This document shows positions 1 through 11,491 of a stretch of 64,000 bases of DNA, piece by piece (position 1 is the stretch's first letter; each line of letters opens with the position of its first letter). This DNA comes from Perilla frutescens (lineage: Eukaryota; Streptophyta; Magnoliopsida; Lamiales; Lamiaceae). Below the pieces are notes generated by a model, which was not told where the DNA came from, did no database searches, and saw only the letters and a program-made list of their open reading frames with translations. Location of the stretch: assembly GCA_026008535.1 (NCBI GenBank), contig BRKX01000006.1, positions 42,086,664-42,150,663 of the forward strand, written 5' to 3'. The position numbers were made by a program, and so were the translations under genes.

Positions 1-2659
1 ATTATATATTGAATCTTATTTTTAGCACTTTACTACTAAATTGAATGTTAAATAATACATTACATAATAAATAAATATGTATGGTTAATCCATAAAGAAA
101 ATGTGACGCATAATTGTTAATTATTATCAGAATATATATTGAACATACAAACTAAACACAAACAAAATTTGAACAATACAAAATATTGAATTGTAATTTA
201 CTAATTTATATTATTCATTCCTATATTGCTAATTTGATTCAACATGGAATAAATAAATGCTTTTAAAGTATATACATTTTTTTTTAAATATACACAAAAA
301 AAAACTGTATATAAGTATGTTTGAATGATAAGTATTATTAAATTTGTCAAAAAAATTTAGATATTACTGATTTTCTAATTACATAGAAACAAACTGTAAT
401 CCATATTAATCGTAAAAGAATATGATATTGAGAACGTTATAAAAAGAAATTTGATATTTTTTTGTTTAAAAAAAAAGAATATTTCATTACTCAATCTCTA
501 TAAATTTACAATTTCTTGTTAAATATTTTTTTACATATTGGAGATAAATATTAATATGTTTAAAAATATTTATAGTTATGTCTAACATAGACATAATTAA
601 AAAATATTATTGGTTTATTTTTTGGAATTTATAATAATGAAAGTGGTCATATTAAATAATGAAAATGTTCACTAAAATGTCTCGTGCATTTTTTATAACA
701 CAAAAAATTATATTTTTATTAGTATTTGATTATTTTGAATTCGATCTAACCAATTTACATATCTCATGACCCATAACTTTTAATATTCATACATACCACA
801 TACTGTAAATAGATTATATTATAAAATGAAATATTTAAACTCACAACTTGAATCGATCTATATTTGATGTCTTTTATCTATTGGATTATTTATGATGTGT
901 CAAATAATTTACTTATTTAAATATGGATAATATACGAAATAATTTAAAATAGTATATTACAAATATGAATAATAATTTTATATTAACTTTAATTTTATAT
1001 GATTGATTGGTGAGGATCTCATTTTCATGAGTTTGTTATTAATTATTGCATTCACTATATATCTATTTATGGATATACAATATATTTAAACTCTATAAAT
1101 TATAGTATCCTAAATAAAACAAAAAATAATTTTATTAATTATTTATTGCATATGGTTATTACAGTATATCAATTATTTACTGGGTGCATATTCAATATTT
1201 GAGAGTAGCATCAAAATATAAAAATAGAAAGATGAAAATATGGAAGGATAAAACAAATTAAAAGTAAATAAAATCAATAATTTATTAACCATTCTAAAAT
1301 TATCTAATCATAATTCCAATCATTCCCAAGTCGTTGTAATAGTTTTAAAAATATAATTAAGCATAGTAAAAATTAACAAAAAACTCTTATCAATTTCTAA
1401 ATCATAAAATCGAAAGGAGAAGTTTTTTGGATTTCCGACTTCAAATCTTCTTGTCTAGAACCTCGATCTTCAAGTTTATCTTCGATTTTACTTTAACACG
1501 TGATTGTTTTCTCTTGGCTATGCATATATCACACTGTATACAAATCTTTATCTTCAAACTTATACATTAAATTACATCAGAAATCCACTCCAAACCCACC
1601 AAAAAATATATAAAAAAATGACACAATGGAGATGACATATCCGCATAAAAATATTTAATATACAAAACTATAACAACTCTATAATTCTTCTCTTATTTGC
1701 ATTGCTTATGTGGATATGATTATTTTTCTATCCGTCAAATATATCATAAATGATCTTATATTCAATTTTTCAAAAAAATAAATAAAACAATATACATATA
1801 TGTGTGTGTGTGTTTAAATAATGGAGGAAATATATTTTTCTATGATTATAAATATGCACCAATCTTTAATGAAATGTGAAAAATGAAGTTATTGATTCCT
1901 TCATATGTGATGCAGGTTCTTGATGCTTTAAGATGAATCAATTGCAACATGTATGTATCTTGACATTAATTAAAAACATATTCATTAGTAGTATTTTTCT
2001 TACATAGATACTACTGCAAAACAACATCAATAGAAAAAAAACAACGACTAAACAATAGGAGCACACATTGAAAAGAAAAAATATCAACTAAATATTTAAA
2101 CATATTCGAAAAGAAACCTGTACCTATGCTATATATATTATTCCGATTACTTAAGGATGGAATATTATATTATTAAAATTTATTGACTTTCCTAATTACA
2201 ACATATTTATCTATAATTATAAGTCAACCTTGAATCCGGGAATAAAATTATAGAAATATATAATTAAAAGATATGATTAATACAATTGCACAATGGATTC
2301 AAATCTATATATAATAATAGGATCAATATTATATATAGTTGTCTAATACATATCTCTATGCGTACAAAATAAAATATTTTATATCATAATTAATGTGTAA
2401 TTGTTATTATCATATTAGATGCAAATCATGATTTCATATTTTTTTATATATTTAGATTTTAAGTGGATCCATTAATTCAAATATTGATATGAATTTTAAT
2501 ATATAGCAATTGTGTACTCTCTATATATACGGTTAAAAGGAATATTATATTGAAAATAAAATATTATATCATAAATTGCTAATTGCGGAAATAACATTTA
2601 GGCGGGAAAACTAACATTTTCTAATTACGGTCACGGTTTCGTTATTATATATTATATAG
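1..2659. other. AT-rich intergenic DNA
   Basis: Very AT-rich sequence with frequent stops in all frames and many A/T runs. I see no coding segment, RNA gene or terminal-repeat element that I can defend. A short TG run lies near 1800-1812. It could hold old, unrecognisable transposon remnants. Confidence 0.6.
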
Positions 2660-2686
2660 ATTATTATTATTATTATTATTATTATT

Positions 2687-2755
<69 letters not shown>

Positions 2756-2757
2756 GA
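2660..2757. repeat. Compound TTA/TTG microsatellite
   Basis: A run of about ten TTA/ATT trinucleotides passes directly into about 23 TTG units, then breaks up at TTGATGATG. One repeat grading into another by a single-base change (A to G) is the usual pattern of a compound microsatellite. No coding frame surrounds it. Confidence 0.95.
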
Positions 2758-3064
2758 TGATGTTGTGTATGAGTGTTTTTTAAATACATCATAATTTTTT
2801 TCTTCACAAGCCGTTAATTAAAATAATTCAAAAATAGTTATTTGTAAAATTATTTAAATACCCTTACTAAATAATTATTCATTATAATAAATTGTATTTA
2901 ATTAGAATTTATAATATTTTTAGTATTTATTCTTAAAATATTTAGTTAATATTTGATTATTAGTACTGACTATACCATAATTAGGGTGGAAGATCCTTTC
3001 CTCTAGTTTGCGGTTGCAGAAATATAATCGTGATCGAAATTAACATCAATAAATATTAAATCAT

Positions 3065-3253
3065 ATTCCTTCTGTTTCATTTTATTTATTGTTTTAAGAA
3101 TTTTATTTTGTGTCAAAATATTTATTATTTTAGATATTTTCACATCCTTTCTCTCAAGTTAAACTCTATAAATATATAAAGAGATAAAATTTTGCCAACA
3201 GAAAAATATAAGGAAATAACATTTTATTTAATATAGAAGGAAGGAATATTTTA
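3065..3253. mobile_element. Possible small MITE with imperfect inverted ends
   Basis: The left end reads ATATTCCTTCTGTTTCATTT and the right end, read on the other strand, begins AATATTCCTTCCTTCT. About 190 bp lie between, AT-rich and without coding capacity. The ends resemble Stowaway/Mariner-type MITE termini found in plants. The target duplication is not clear, so this is a weak call; it may be a chance inverted repeat in AT-rich DNA. Confidence 0.35.
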
Positions 3254-3600
3254 ATTTAAAAAATCAATTGTTAAGTTTAGATTAAAATCATAAAGCAGTA
3301 AATATTGAAATTGGGGAGTAGTTAATTTAATCTGTCCACTATTAAATATGTGTTAGCGTCTACGTTGGGTGTGCTTATGTTGGAGAGCTTCATGGCGAAG
3401 CTATCCCAAATGAGATGCGCTACGTCGACGTATCATGCAAAATGACAATACTCATCTTTAATTTAATCAAATCCCTCAATACTTCTAAATACCTCGAATC
3501 AATTCACGCCTAACATCTAGAAGACCCAATCCAAAATTTTCCTTATTTTAATTATATAATATTTAATGTATAATAAATATAACAATATTAAAATACTGCG

Positions 3601-3905
3601 CAGTACAAGGAATTCACGTTTTAGCGACGGATCAATACGTCAGTAAATCACATTTCTCAGTCGTTAGACTATCCTAATGACGGACCTAAAACATTCATCG
3701 ACAGCAAATCTAACGACGGATACAAACGATCGTTAAGTGTTAACGACATACCGGTCCATCGTAAACTTTCTCGTCATCAACAGTTGTCTCTGACCTTAAC
3801 GACGAATTATACATCGGTAGTGTCGTCGTTATGTTAACGACGGACCCATTCCGTCGCTAGGAAAGTCATGCTGACATTGTATAATGATAGACATGTCCAT
3901 CGTTA
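3601..3905. repeat. CACTA left terminal and subterminal repeats
   Basis: The terminal repeat is followed by clustered copies of a short word in both orientations (AACGACGGA and TCCGTCGTTA variants) across about 300 bp, for example near 3625, 3671, 3714, 3800 and 3835. In En/Spm-type elements such subterminal words are bound by the element's own DNA-binding protein; that role here is inferred from the family. Confidence 0.75.
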
Positions 3906-4003
3906 AATATATATTTTTTATTATTTAATATTTTTTTAATATTCTTTCCGATTTTGATTTTTATTTATAAATTTTGTCAAAACACAAATAGATACGTAAA
4001 ATG

Positions 4004-4005
<2 letters not shown>

Positions 4006-4035
<30 letters not shown>
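4006..4035. repeat. TA dinucleotide microsatellite
   Basis: Fifteen consecutive TA units inside the CACTA element, between the subterminal repeats and the 3' end of the transposase-like gene. Confidence 0.9.
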
Positions 4036-4038
<3 letters not shown>

Positions 4039-4135
4039 TGATAAAATACATTAAGTGTCATAAAATATCAGTATTTTTATAAATAACAATAAACGTGATA
4101 AAATAAGTATATCATATAAATATAATCATCAAGAT

Positions 4136-5330
4136 GAAGATGGAGGGGGGCCTAAACTGCGCCCACATCTGCTGAAACATAGCGGCCTGCAGCTGTATCA
4201 TCTCTTGCTGCTGACGTATCTGTTCTTATTGGGCCTGAAAAAGCTCTGTCCGTGCGTCCATCTTCGCTTGTAACTCTCGGATGGCAGCCTGAGTGTTGGG
4301 TTGTGGAGGAGCTGTAGAAGATACACTAGCGGCTAAAATGCTCTGTGATCGATTGCCGAGCCCAAAAATGTGGTTCTTTTTGGAGTGCTGGCGGCTCTGT
4401 CTGTGCATCCATGTTCACTTGTAACTCTCGGATGGCAGCCTGAGTGTTGGGTTATGGAGGAGCTGCAGAAGATACACTAGCGGCTAAAATGCTCCGTGAT
4501 CGATTGTCGAGCCCAAAAATGTGGTTCTTGGAGTGCTGGCGGGCAGTATCGACATAAATGACGCTCATATCCACCTCCGGAGACTCATTTGTACCAAGAA
4601 TCGGCTGGCTCAACTCCTCAACCCTAGCCAATACGTTAGTTTATACACAAAATCAAATATATTAATTAAATATATATTTTATATCTAAAATTTACATTTA
4701 TAAATATTTACAAATAAATTTACAGCAATACGAGCAGACTTCTCATCTGAATATGACCCATCAGCGGTGTCGTGCAGGCTCTTAAATGTCTCTCATGCTA
4801 CGTCATTTGGCCCGACACCCTTCTCCTTAATCTATTAGATAGAAATATGTTAGTATATAAATTAATTAACATAAATTATTCATTTGTGATTCACTACAAA
4901 CCAAAGTTGCAGCATTTGCAACTACACTCCTAGATCCTTCTCGATGCTTGACAATGCCGGTGCCGAGGCGATTTTGAGATGCGATGGTAGACTTAGCCTT
5001 GAAGGCCTCACTGTCCCAGTGGACGCAGAAAACTTTCCACATCTGTGGAGGCATAAATGCAGGGGAGCCCTTGGTCCTATTTTTCTTGAAAGAGTAGACT
5101 ATGTCCCTGTATCTTTCAGCAGCCTTGGTGTTACATCTCTTCACAATAGCATCCATTTCAGCGGGATCCCAGGAAAACTCTTTCTGCAACATATTGATAA
5201 CATATGCCAATGTTAAACTTAAAAAAAATATAGAAATTAACACTCATAAGATTAATGAACAATACTCGGAACTCCTAGATATACTGCATCCTGACCTCAG
5301 CAAGAACCATCTTCCAAGTATAGCCTGTCA
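4136..5330 (-). pseudogene. CACTA element Transposase_24 (Ptta/En/Spm type) protein, decayed
   Basis: Read on the minus strand, three exon-like blocks are visible. Block 1 (about 5190-4905) encodes a stretch with WKVFCVHW, KAKSTIASQNR and HREGSRS, the hallmark spacing of the plant Transposase_24 domain (tryptophan-rich patch, K-S-x-x-x-x-NR, then H-x-G-S). Block 2 (4831-4724) encodes KEKGVGPNDVA, a stop, then ETFKSLHDTADGSYSDEKSA, with AG and GT at its borders. Block 3 (about 4640-4136) encodes a serine/proline-rich tail and a Q/A/R-rich end. A further block (about 5330-5285) may be an earlier exon. In-frame stops and a 151-bp tandem duplication break it. In the family these proteins bind subterminal repeats and cooperate with a TNP2-type transposase, which is absent here. 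Exon borders are by-eye guesses. Confidence 0.65.
4244..4545. repeat. 151-bp tandem duplication in the CACTA gene
   Basis: Two adjacent copies of a 151-bp unit (4244-4394 and 4395-about 4545) are about 90% alike by eye; the word GTAACTCTCGGATGGCAGCC recurs exactly 151 bases apart. The length is not a multiple of three, so it shifts the transposase-like frame. One copy has three extra T residues in the ttcttttt run. Confidence 0.9.
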
Positions 5331-5339
5331 GATGAATTA

Positions 5340-6049
5340 ATGATGATGCATTACATCATTGCATGATATTACTTAATCTCCTTTTATACGTATAATATCA
5401 TTTTCGTATACTTTGCTTTTAACTAAAGTAAAAGTCAATTTTTGGAATACAAATCTTAATTTCAAATTTTCATATATGATTTGAAACCTAAACGGGGCAC
5501 ATATATATGATCTCTTCACTCTATATTCATAATTTGGTTTTACATTCTTTCAATTTGATGAACAGTCTATACCAAAAGCTACATTAAATAGATAATAATC
5601 ATAACGATTCGACATTCTTTCAGTTTGGTTTCATCTCAAGTCTCGACTCAATTATTGCAAAAATCGAATTGAATTTGTTTCCTAAACTTAACTATGGCTC
5701 TCCACCCTTCTCAAGAGCTACTCCTTTTCAAGTATTTATATTTTCAAGATTCACTTTTTCGTTCACATTCACAAATCTGAAATCTCACAACATTAATTCA
5801 CTCATCTTTAATTATTTCCAACCAAATTCAACAATGAGCGCTGATCAAAATGGTTACTAGCTACATATTCATTTTTAATTTCTTTTTTTAATATTTTTTT
5901 TTGTCGCGTATTAATTTTGATTATTAATTTAATTTTGAAGATGGGGCGATTTTGTTTATGGAAGAAGAAGGTGAGGTGGTGAAGTCATAGAATTTGATGA
6001 AGAAGGATGCTGGTGAATGGGGTCTCAAGATTTTTCTCAAGTAACAACC
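5340..6049. other. Non-coding interior of the CACTA element
   Basis: AT-rich sequence between the CACTA gene remnant and the copia insertion. Short open frames exist but none has recognisable composition or motifs. Nothing else seen. Confidence 0.5.
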
Positions 6050-6054
6050 TACCT

Positions 6055-6237
6055 GTTGGAAGGAAAGGCCAATAAACCTGGAACAAGATTGATACAAATA
6101 AATATGTTGATTTATTTCCTTTTTAGCTATACTCTTTTCATCCCTTTTAAGGAGGCTGTAATCAGCATAATTTGATATAATAAAAGATTACAACTTTTTC
6201 TATCTTTTCTTCTCTATGGCGTCTGCTCCATTCAACA
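6055..6237 (+). repeat. 5' LTR of copia element (CACTA nest)
   Basis: Starts TGTTGG and ends CAACA, matching the 3' LTR at 13100-13283 along its length. Followed at once by the primer-binding site. Confidence 0.95.
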
Positions 6238-6251
6238 TGGTATCAAAGCAG
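6238..6251 (+). other. Primer-binding site, initiator Met tRNA type
   Basis: TGGTATCAAAGCAG directly abuts the 5' LTR. TGGTATCA(G/A)AGC is the usual complement of the 3' end of plant initiator methionine tRNA, used to prime minus-strand DNA synthesis in plant copia elements. Confidence 0.9.
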
Positions 6252-6478
6252 ACAATCGAACTAGAGACTCAGAAAGCAATTCATAATCGTCTCTAAACCT
6301 TTCTCAAACCAAATAGCCAGAGATAATCTGCATCATAAACAAAACTAGAAAGATGCCAGAACCAAGAGAAACCATAGAAAACCAAAACACCGGGAACATT
6401 CCAGATGAATTAACCCTTCAACTTGCAACCATTCTGCGCAATGGTCTCGGTCTGCACCAAACACAGAGTGCTTAATAT

Positions 6479-7315
6479 TTGAGCATTGGGTTCAAGCTCA
6501 ATGGAGATAATTATCCCCTTTGGTCAGTGTTGATGAAGAAGGCAATCGGGGACAGGGGCAAAGCCTCATATATCACCGGGACTACCTCTTCTCCATCTCC
6601 GACTGACCCTACATACAACAGATGGGAACAGGAAGATCAGTGTGTATTTACGTGGCTTGTCCAAAGCATTGAACCAAACCTAGTGCATGCAGTGTCAAAA
6701 CACTCTACATCAAAAGTAGTATGAGATAGTCTTGCTCTCACATATGGGAGCGGGGTTGATTCTCTCCAAATTTTTGACTTGCACAGAACATCGAATTCAA
6801 TGAAACATGATAGTAAAACATTAGAAGAACTATGGGCAAAATTGCAAGAGATGTGGATATCAATTGACATGAAGGAGCCCAATCCTATAGAGTGCCCCAA
6901 AGACATCGAAACATACAGACACAGAGAGTGTATCAATTTCTCATGGCCCTAGAAGATAAATACGAACCTGTCAAAAAGGAGATTCTGAAAAAAGAACCCC
7001 TACCCTCCGTGGAGACGGCATACGCGATAGTACGCCGGGAGACTGCCAGGGATCGAATCCTTCGACCGGTAATCACCAAGGAGAGAGACACATCATTGGG
7101 TATTGGGGTGGGACTCGCAGCTCAGGATCGACCGCATAAGGGACAACTGTCGTTCAAGGGCAAGGCTTGCCACACCGAGAAAGACAAGAATAGATTGGTA
7201 TGTGAACACTGTGGCCTCAAGAGACACACCAAAGAATCGTGTTTTCATTTGGTGGGTTATCCGGACTGGTGGGATGAGACAAAGAGAACGAAGCAGCCCA
7301 ATCAAAATTGAAACA
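6479..7315 (+). pseudogene. Copia gag (capsid/nucleocapsid) remnant
   Basis: The first segment (6479-6724) encodes FKLNGDNYPLWSVLMKKAI, the N-terminal gag signature of plant copia elements (L-x-G-x-N-Y-x-x-W). A TGA at about 6722 and a frame change near 6890 break it. The second segment (6892-7311) ends in a nucleocapsid zinc knuckle, CEHCGLKRHTKESC (C-x2-C-x4-H-x4-C), followed by FHLVGYPDWW. Gag would coat the RNA and form the cytoplasmic particle. A TGA ends this segment before the protease. Confidence 0.85.
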
Positions 7316-7368
7316 GAGAAAGTACTGCCACCGTCGCTACGACCATCGACCGGGCTACCACTGTCGGG

Positions 7369-7734
7369 GTGAGCAACTCCGGTGCAATGAATATGGAGAT
7401 GAGAGGACAATTTGGTGTTGCAGCGGCTACCGCAGGGGAGATGGCTAGGGTTTTAAACCCACAAGGAGGTAATAGCTTTGCTAATTTGCAAAATAGTCCC
7501 TCCACTTTTGCTAATATTATGGTAGAGGTGTCGAGAGCCTATGCAACTCCTGGTTTAAGTAACGAGAAGAATGACAAGTGGATTTTTGACTGTGAAGCAA
7601 CAAACACAGTGACATTTGATGCTTCTGATATTGTCAATCCCACGGCACCTCTAAAATCTCATGTGTAAACAGCAAATGATAAACTAGCTCCAGTTAACGG
7701 AGCTGGGACAATTAATCTTTCCCCTACACTTCAA
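7369..7734 (+). pseudogene. Copia aspartic protease remnant with altered active site
   Basis: The segment encodes WIFDCEATNTVTFD, aligned with the copia protease motif W-x-x-D-(S/T)-G-A. The catalytic triad D-S/T-G here reads D-C-E, so cleavage activity is lost. A TAA follows SHV at about 7666. In the intact family this enzyme cleaves the Gag-Pol polyprotein. Confidence 0.75.
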
Positions 7735-8500
7735 TTGTCAAATTGTTTGTTTGTTCCGACACTGTCTCATAAGCTTTTGTCTATTAGCCATGTCACCAAA
7801 GAACTGAAATGTACTCTGCTAATGCAGCCTCACTTTTGTCTGTTACAAGATATCAGGACGGGGGAGATTATTAGGCGTGGCACTGAAAAACGTGGATTAT
7901 ACTATGTGGATGACATATCTCAAAAAGGTGCTGTGATGCTGACTCACGGTCCGGATAACCAGGAGGCTTGGCTTTGGCACTGTCGGTTAGGACATCCCTC
8001 TACTAGTTATTTGAAACTTCTGTTTCCTAGTCTTGTTGTTTCTCGGGACATGCATTGTGATACTTATTTTTTGGCTAAGAGCCACATACAGTCTTTTAAC
8101 TTAATAATACCCGTGTTGATTCTATTTTTTCCTTGGTGCACTCTGATATTTGGGGTCTTGTACCGGTTGTTGGAGGTCCCGGGTATCAATATTTTTTATT
8201 GTTTATAGATGACTGTTCTCGGATGACATGGATTTATTTTTTAAAAAATAAATCTGAGGTCTTTGACAAATTTACACATTTTTATGCTCTCGTAAAAACT
8301 CAATTTCAGAAAACCATTTAGATCCTTCGTTCTGAAAAGGATGTCTCAATTCTTTTCCACACACGACATCATTCATCAAACCACTTGTCCACATACCCCG
8401 AACAAAATGGTGTTGCTGAACGCAAAAACAGAATTCTACTTGAAATGGCCCGAGCTATGTTGCTCAAATCCCGGACTCCAACCCATTTATGGCCTGACAT
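7735..8500 (+). pseudogene. Copia integrase N-terminal half, interrupted by a solo LTR
   Basis: The pre-integrase zinc-binding region reads WHCRLGHPS (His pair kept), but the second half has CDTY where C-x2-C is expected. After a frame change the catalytic core follows: HSDIWG (first Asp), FIDDCSR, and NGVAERKNR (the Glu region) just before the insertion at 8501. Frame changes near 8090 and 8320 and a TAG at about 8320 break it. The integrase continues after the solo LTR at 10792. Confidence 0.85.
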
Positions 8501-9265
8501 TGTAACGCCCCAAACTACTCCGTTTGGCCACGTCACTTAACATACAATTTACATACATATTTTGTGTTTATTTTAATATGAGCGGAAGCTTAGGTCAAAT
8601 ATGATAATATACATAGCATGATGAGGTAAGGCATCATAATTTTTCAATATAAATTTTGTCCTATTAAGCATGCAATCACCTAACCTATCGGGCTCATAGG
8701 TTTACGCAACCCGCCCGTCTAGCACCCTAAATTAACAGACATAATAAAGGGGTTCATCAACATAATTCGCACATACAAGGCTCCAAGGTCAAACGACCCG
8801 CCTTTAAGTTGTTTGGCATAGTTATCAAATTATATACATCATAACCTACAAAAGATCGGGCTATTCCCATCCCCAATAATCATTGATCATAAAGCAAAAA
8901 GAGTGATCAATGTAATAATGATAGTAATGTAAGTATTTTTCAAAAGAAGAGCATGCAAAAGATAAACACAAGCTTGCGGGGTTCTCTTGTGTTCACAACG
9001 CTCCTACTCGGGCTCCGACTCCTCAACCTGAAATTCATTGAATGAATGGGGTGAGTATTTAACAACATACTCAGTGGGGAACACTGAAAACAGTTATAGC
9101 TAATTGCACAAGTGAAAATATAACATATGGACTTTTCTTTTCATTGTGGAGACTAGTCTCAACCCCGTAGGGTCTAAACATCATGATGCCCCCGTTAATG
9201 AACATCTTTATCCCTGTAGGGATGCCCGCAGACATCCTACCCCCCAGGGAGGACATTAACATGTC

Positions 9266-9335
9266 TATGTTCGATCCAAAGGATCTCTGCCCCGAAGGGT
9301 CTCTTTGTCGACCCCGAAGGATCTCTTTCATTCAC
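9266..9335. repeat. Short tandem repeat in LTR family B
   Basis: About three imperfect copies of a 16-20 bp word of the form CCCCGAAGGRTCTCTTT. The second LTR B copy has the matching cluster at about 41965-42025. Confidence 0.6.
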
Positions 9336-10202
9336 TGGTCCGAAGACCCTTCATACATATACAATCAAAGCACAACAGTAACTATAACCTTACACGTGTT
9401 CACAGTTTAGAGTTACCCCACCTTAAAAGACACTTTTGAATCCTTTTAACCTTGAATACTCCTTTGCCGTGCACAAGTTGTCCTCCTCGAGCTCCAACAC
9501 GTCACCTAGCACCTTTTTATTCTCTTTTCAATTTAGATGTCGAGTTATACAAATAAATCATAACTTTGAGTAAACTCATGCTATACTTTAATTTAAGGTC
9601 TTCAAACATATCCATATACACAATCATGGATATACAAGCTCATACTACGATTTTGGACTCAAAATATGCATTAAAACTCTTTGAAGCATTTGATCGAACA
9701 CATCACGGGCACACATTTGAACCACAAGCTCATGACTCATTTTAAATACTTTAGACCCAACATTTCAAATACAAACACCTTTATCCTAGGGCTCTAACAT
9801 ACATGAAACTCAACCCCATACAACCCACACAACATCTCCAAACGATTATCAACAAAACAAAGGGAAATAAGGGCAAAATTCCAAACCCTAGCAACAATGA
9901 ACCATAGGCATCCAATATAACTTCACATATAGCTTCAAGGAGGTAAATAAACCATATGTTTGAGATGTCAAAGCAAGAAGATCAACAAAAATCCAAAATC
10001 CTCAAATTTGGATAACAAACCCTAGTTTCCAAAACAACAAGAAATGGGTGTTTAATCCCCAAGAAGGAGAGGTGTAGAGGTTACCTTTGTTGATGGATGA
10101 TGATGGAAGAATCTACTCCAAAAAGATGAAGGATTTGTAGAGAGAAATGGAGAGGAGAATCGCCCAAATGAAAAGAAAGTGAGAAGAAAATGAACAAGTG
10201 TT

Positions 10203-10212
10203 GTATTTATAG
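10203..10212 (-). promoter_or_regulatory. Putative TATA box of LTR family B
   Basis: CTATAAATAC on the minus strand, matching the plant TATA consensus, at the AT side of the CpG-rich array. The matching place in the second copy (about 42905) reads as a degenerate A/T stretch. Function is inferred from position only. Confidence 0.4.
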
Positions 10213-10220
10213 GTAGAGAA

Positions 10221-10379
10221 TCCCCGGACCCGCGCGACCGCGCAGCCCCCGCGACCGCGGAACCCCTCTCTCGGCCCACGCTCCCCGCGAGCGCGCAGCC
10301 CCCGCGGGCGCGCGTCCCTCGCCAGCCCCGCGGGCGCGCAGTCTCCCGCGACCGCGCACTTCCCCGCGAGCGCGCGACA
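10221..10379. repeat. CpG-rich minisatellite in LTR family B, copy 1
   Basis: About nine imperfect units of 16-18 bp built on CCCCGCGASCGCGCAG, forming a sharp GC- and CpG-rich island in AT-rich DNA. It lies next to the minus-strand TATA-like box CTATAAATAC, on the upstream side, so it would sit in the U3 promoter region if the LTR is read on that strand. The other LTR B copy has a different GC-rich array at the same place (about 42915-43200). Confidence 0.85.
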
Positions 10380-10791
10380 TGCCAAAAATCATCCCCCTTA
10401 TTTTAAACGACTCCCGAACTTAAACCACTCCATTTTCCTTTAAATTTTCAAGGCATTTTTAATACATACCGAAGAAGCAGGGGGCGTTGCCCCCGATCAA
10501 TTCAGCGTTAAGGTGTTCAAGGTATGGAAAAAAATTAATTTAAATATAAACACACTCGATTATCGTCACATAACTCGACAAATTTTAACATTAAATATTA
10601 ACGTGTATTATACTTTTAGTATAATACCACCGTGCTATGACGTATTGGCTCGAGTAAGACAACCTGCAATAAGACAACGGCATAACATACAAACATACTC
10701 ACATGATTGATATTCAACAATATTAATTCGAAATCATTTAGTAAAATTATAATTTATAATTTAGCAAAAGGGGTCGGGGTATCACAGACAT

Positions 10792-11491
10792 ACTTGCCAC
10801 TTCTGTGTACCTCTTGAACCGCCTTCCTACTAAAGTCTTAAAATTTCAAATACCTCTCCAAGCTTTATCCGGGCAAGCCCAAATTCTTGTTACACTTACC
10901 CTCCAACCAAGAGTATTTGGTTGTTCAATATTTGTACATCTTCCTAAACTTAACCATGACAAATTCTCTCCTTGTGCGGTTAAGTGTGTGTTTGTTGGCT
11001 ATGGTATCCATCAGAAGGGATACCGCTATTACGACACTAAGTCTCGTCGCATGTTCACCATAATGAACTGTGATTTTTTAGAAAGTGAGTATTTTTTCCA
11101 CCATCTTCAGAGTCAGGAGGAGAGTCTGGATACTAGTGACTCTATAAGCTGGTTAACTGTGCCAAATTCTGAGCCTCCACTGGAATCTAGACCAACAAAT
11201 GAAGTTAACAGTACTGCTGAGATATCTTCAGACACTGTACAGTCTACTGATTTTGGTGTCCATGCTCCTGAGACATCCTCCCCTTTACTGATATCTGAGG
11301 TACGGACTTCTAATGATGATTGTGATTCTGGTTCCTTTTCTTTTGAAACTAATAACGATGATAGAGAAGAATTTAATGATAGAGAGACATGTAATGATGA
11401 TGTTGTTCATAGTGAAAGTATAGAAGTCAGTACGGAGACTAGAAGATATGTTCTATCTCCGAGAAGTACTAGAGGAATCCCACCTAAATGA
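10792..11491 (+). pseudogene. Copia integrase C-terminal part and linker
   Basis: Resumes the interrupted integrase: YLLNRLPTKVL, then VFVGYGIHQKGYRYYD, the conserved C-terminal GKGY-like region of copia integrases (K-x-x-F-x-G-Y-x-x-x-x-K-G-Y). An acidic, serine/threonine-rich linker follows to the TGA at 11489. Only one duplication copy (gacat) separates it from the solo LTR. Confidence 0.85.

Larger units (their letters stand above)
8496..10791 (-). mobile_element. Solo LTR of a gypsy-type element (family B), copy 1
   Basis: The 2286-bp block 8501-10786 begins TGTAACGCCCC, ends GGGTATCACA, and is flanked by the perfect duplication gacat (8496-8500 and 10787-10791). It splits one integrase ORF cleanly, which fixes both borders. 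No internal coding region is present, so it is a solo LTR left by LTR-LTR recombination. A TATA-like CTATAAATAC on the minus strand (10203-10212) suggests that the LTR reads on the minus strand, starting TGTGATACCCC. A second copy of the same family is at 18021-43573. Assignment to Ty3/gypsy rests on the TGTAAC(A/G)CCC-type ends and LTR length. Confidence 0.9.

Noticed and set aside
3595..3600. CACTA target duplication act
   Set aside because: act follows the right end but is separated by three bases from the left end; the left terminus is mutated, so the duplication cannot be claimed.
4944..5216. Plus-strand ORF over the CACTA gene
   Set aside because: The opposite strand carries the recognisable Transposase_24 motif; this is its shadow.
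10052..10392. Arg/Gly/Ala-rich minus-strand ORFs
   Set aside because: They are read from the CpG-rich minisatellite of LTR B and have no codon structure of a gene.
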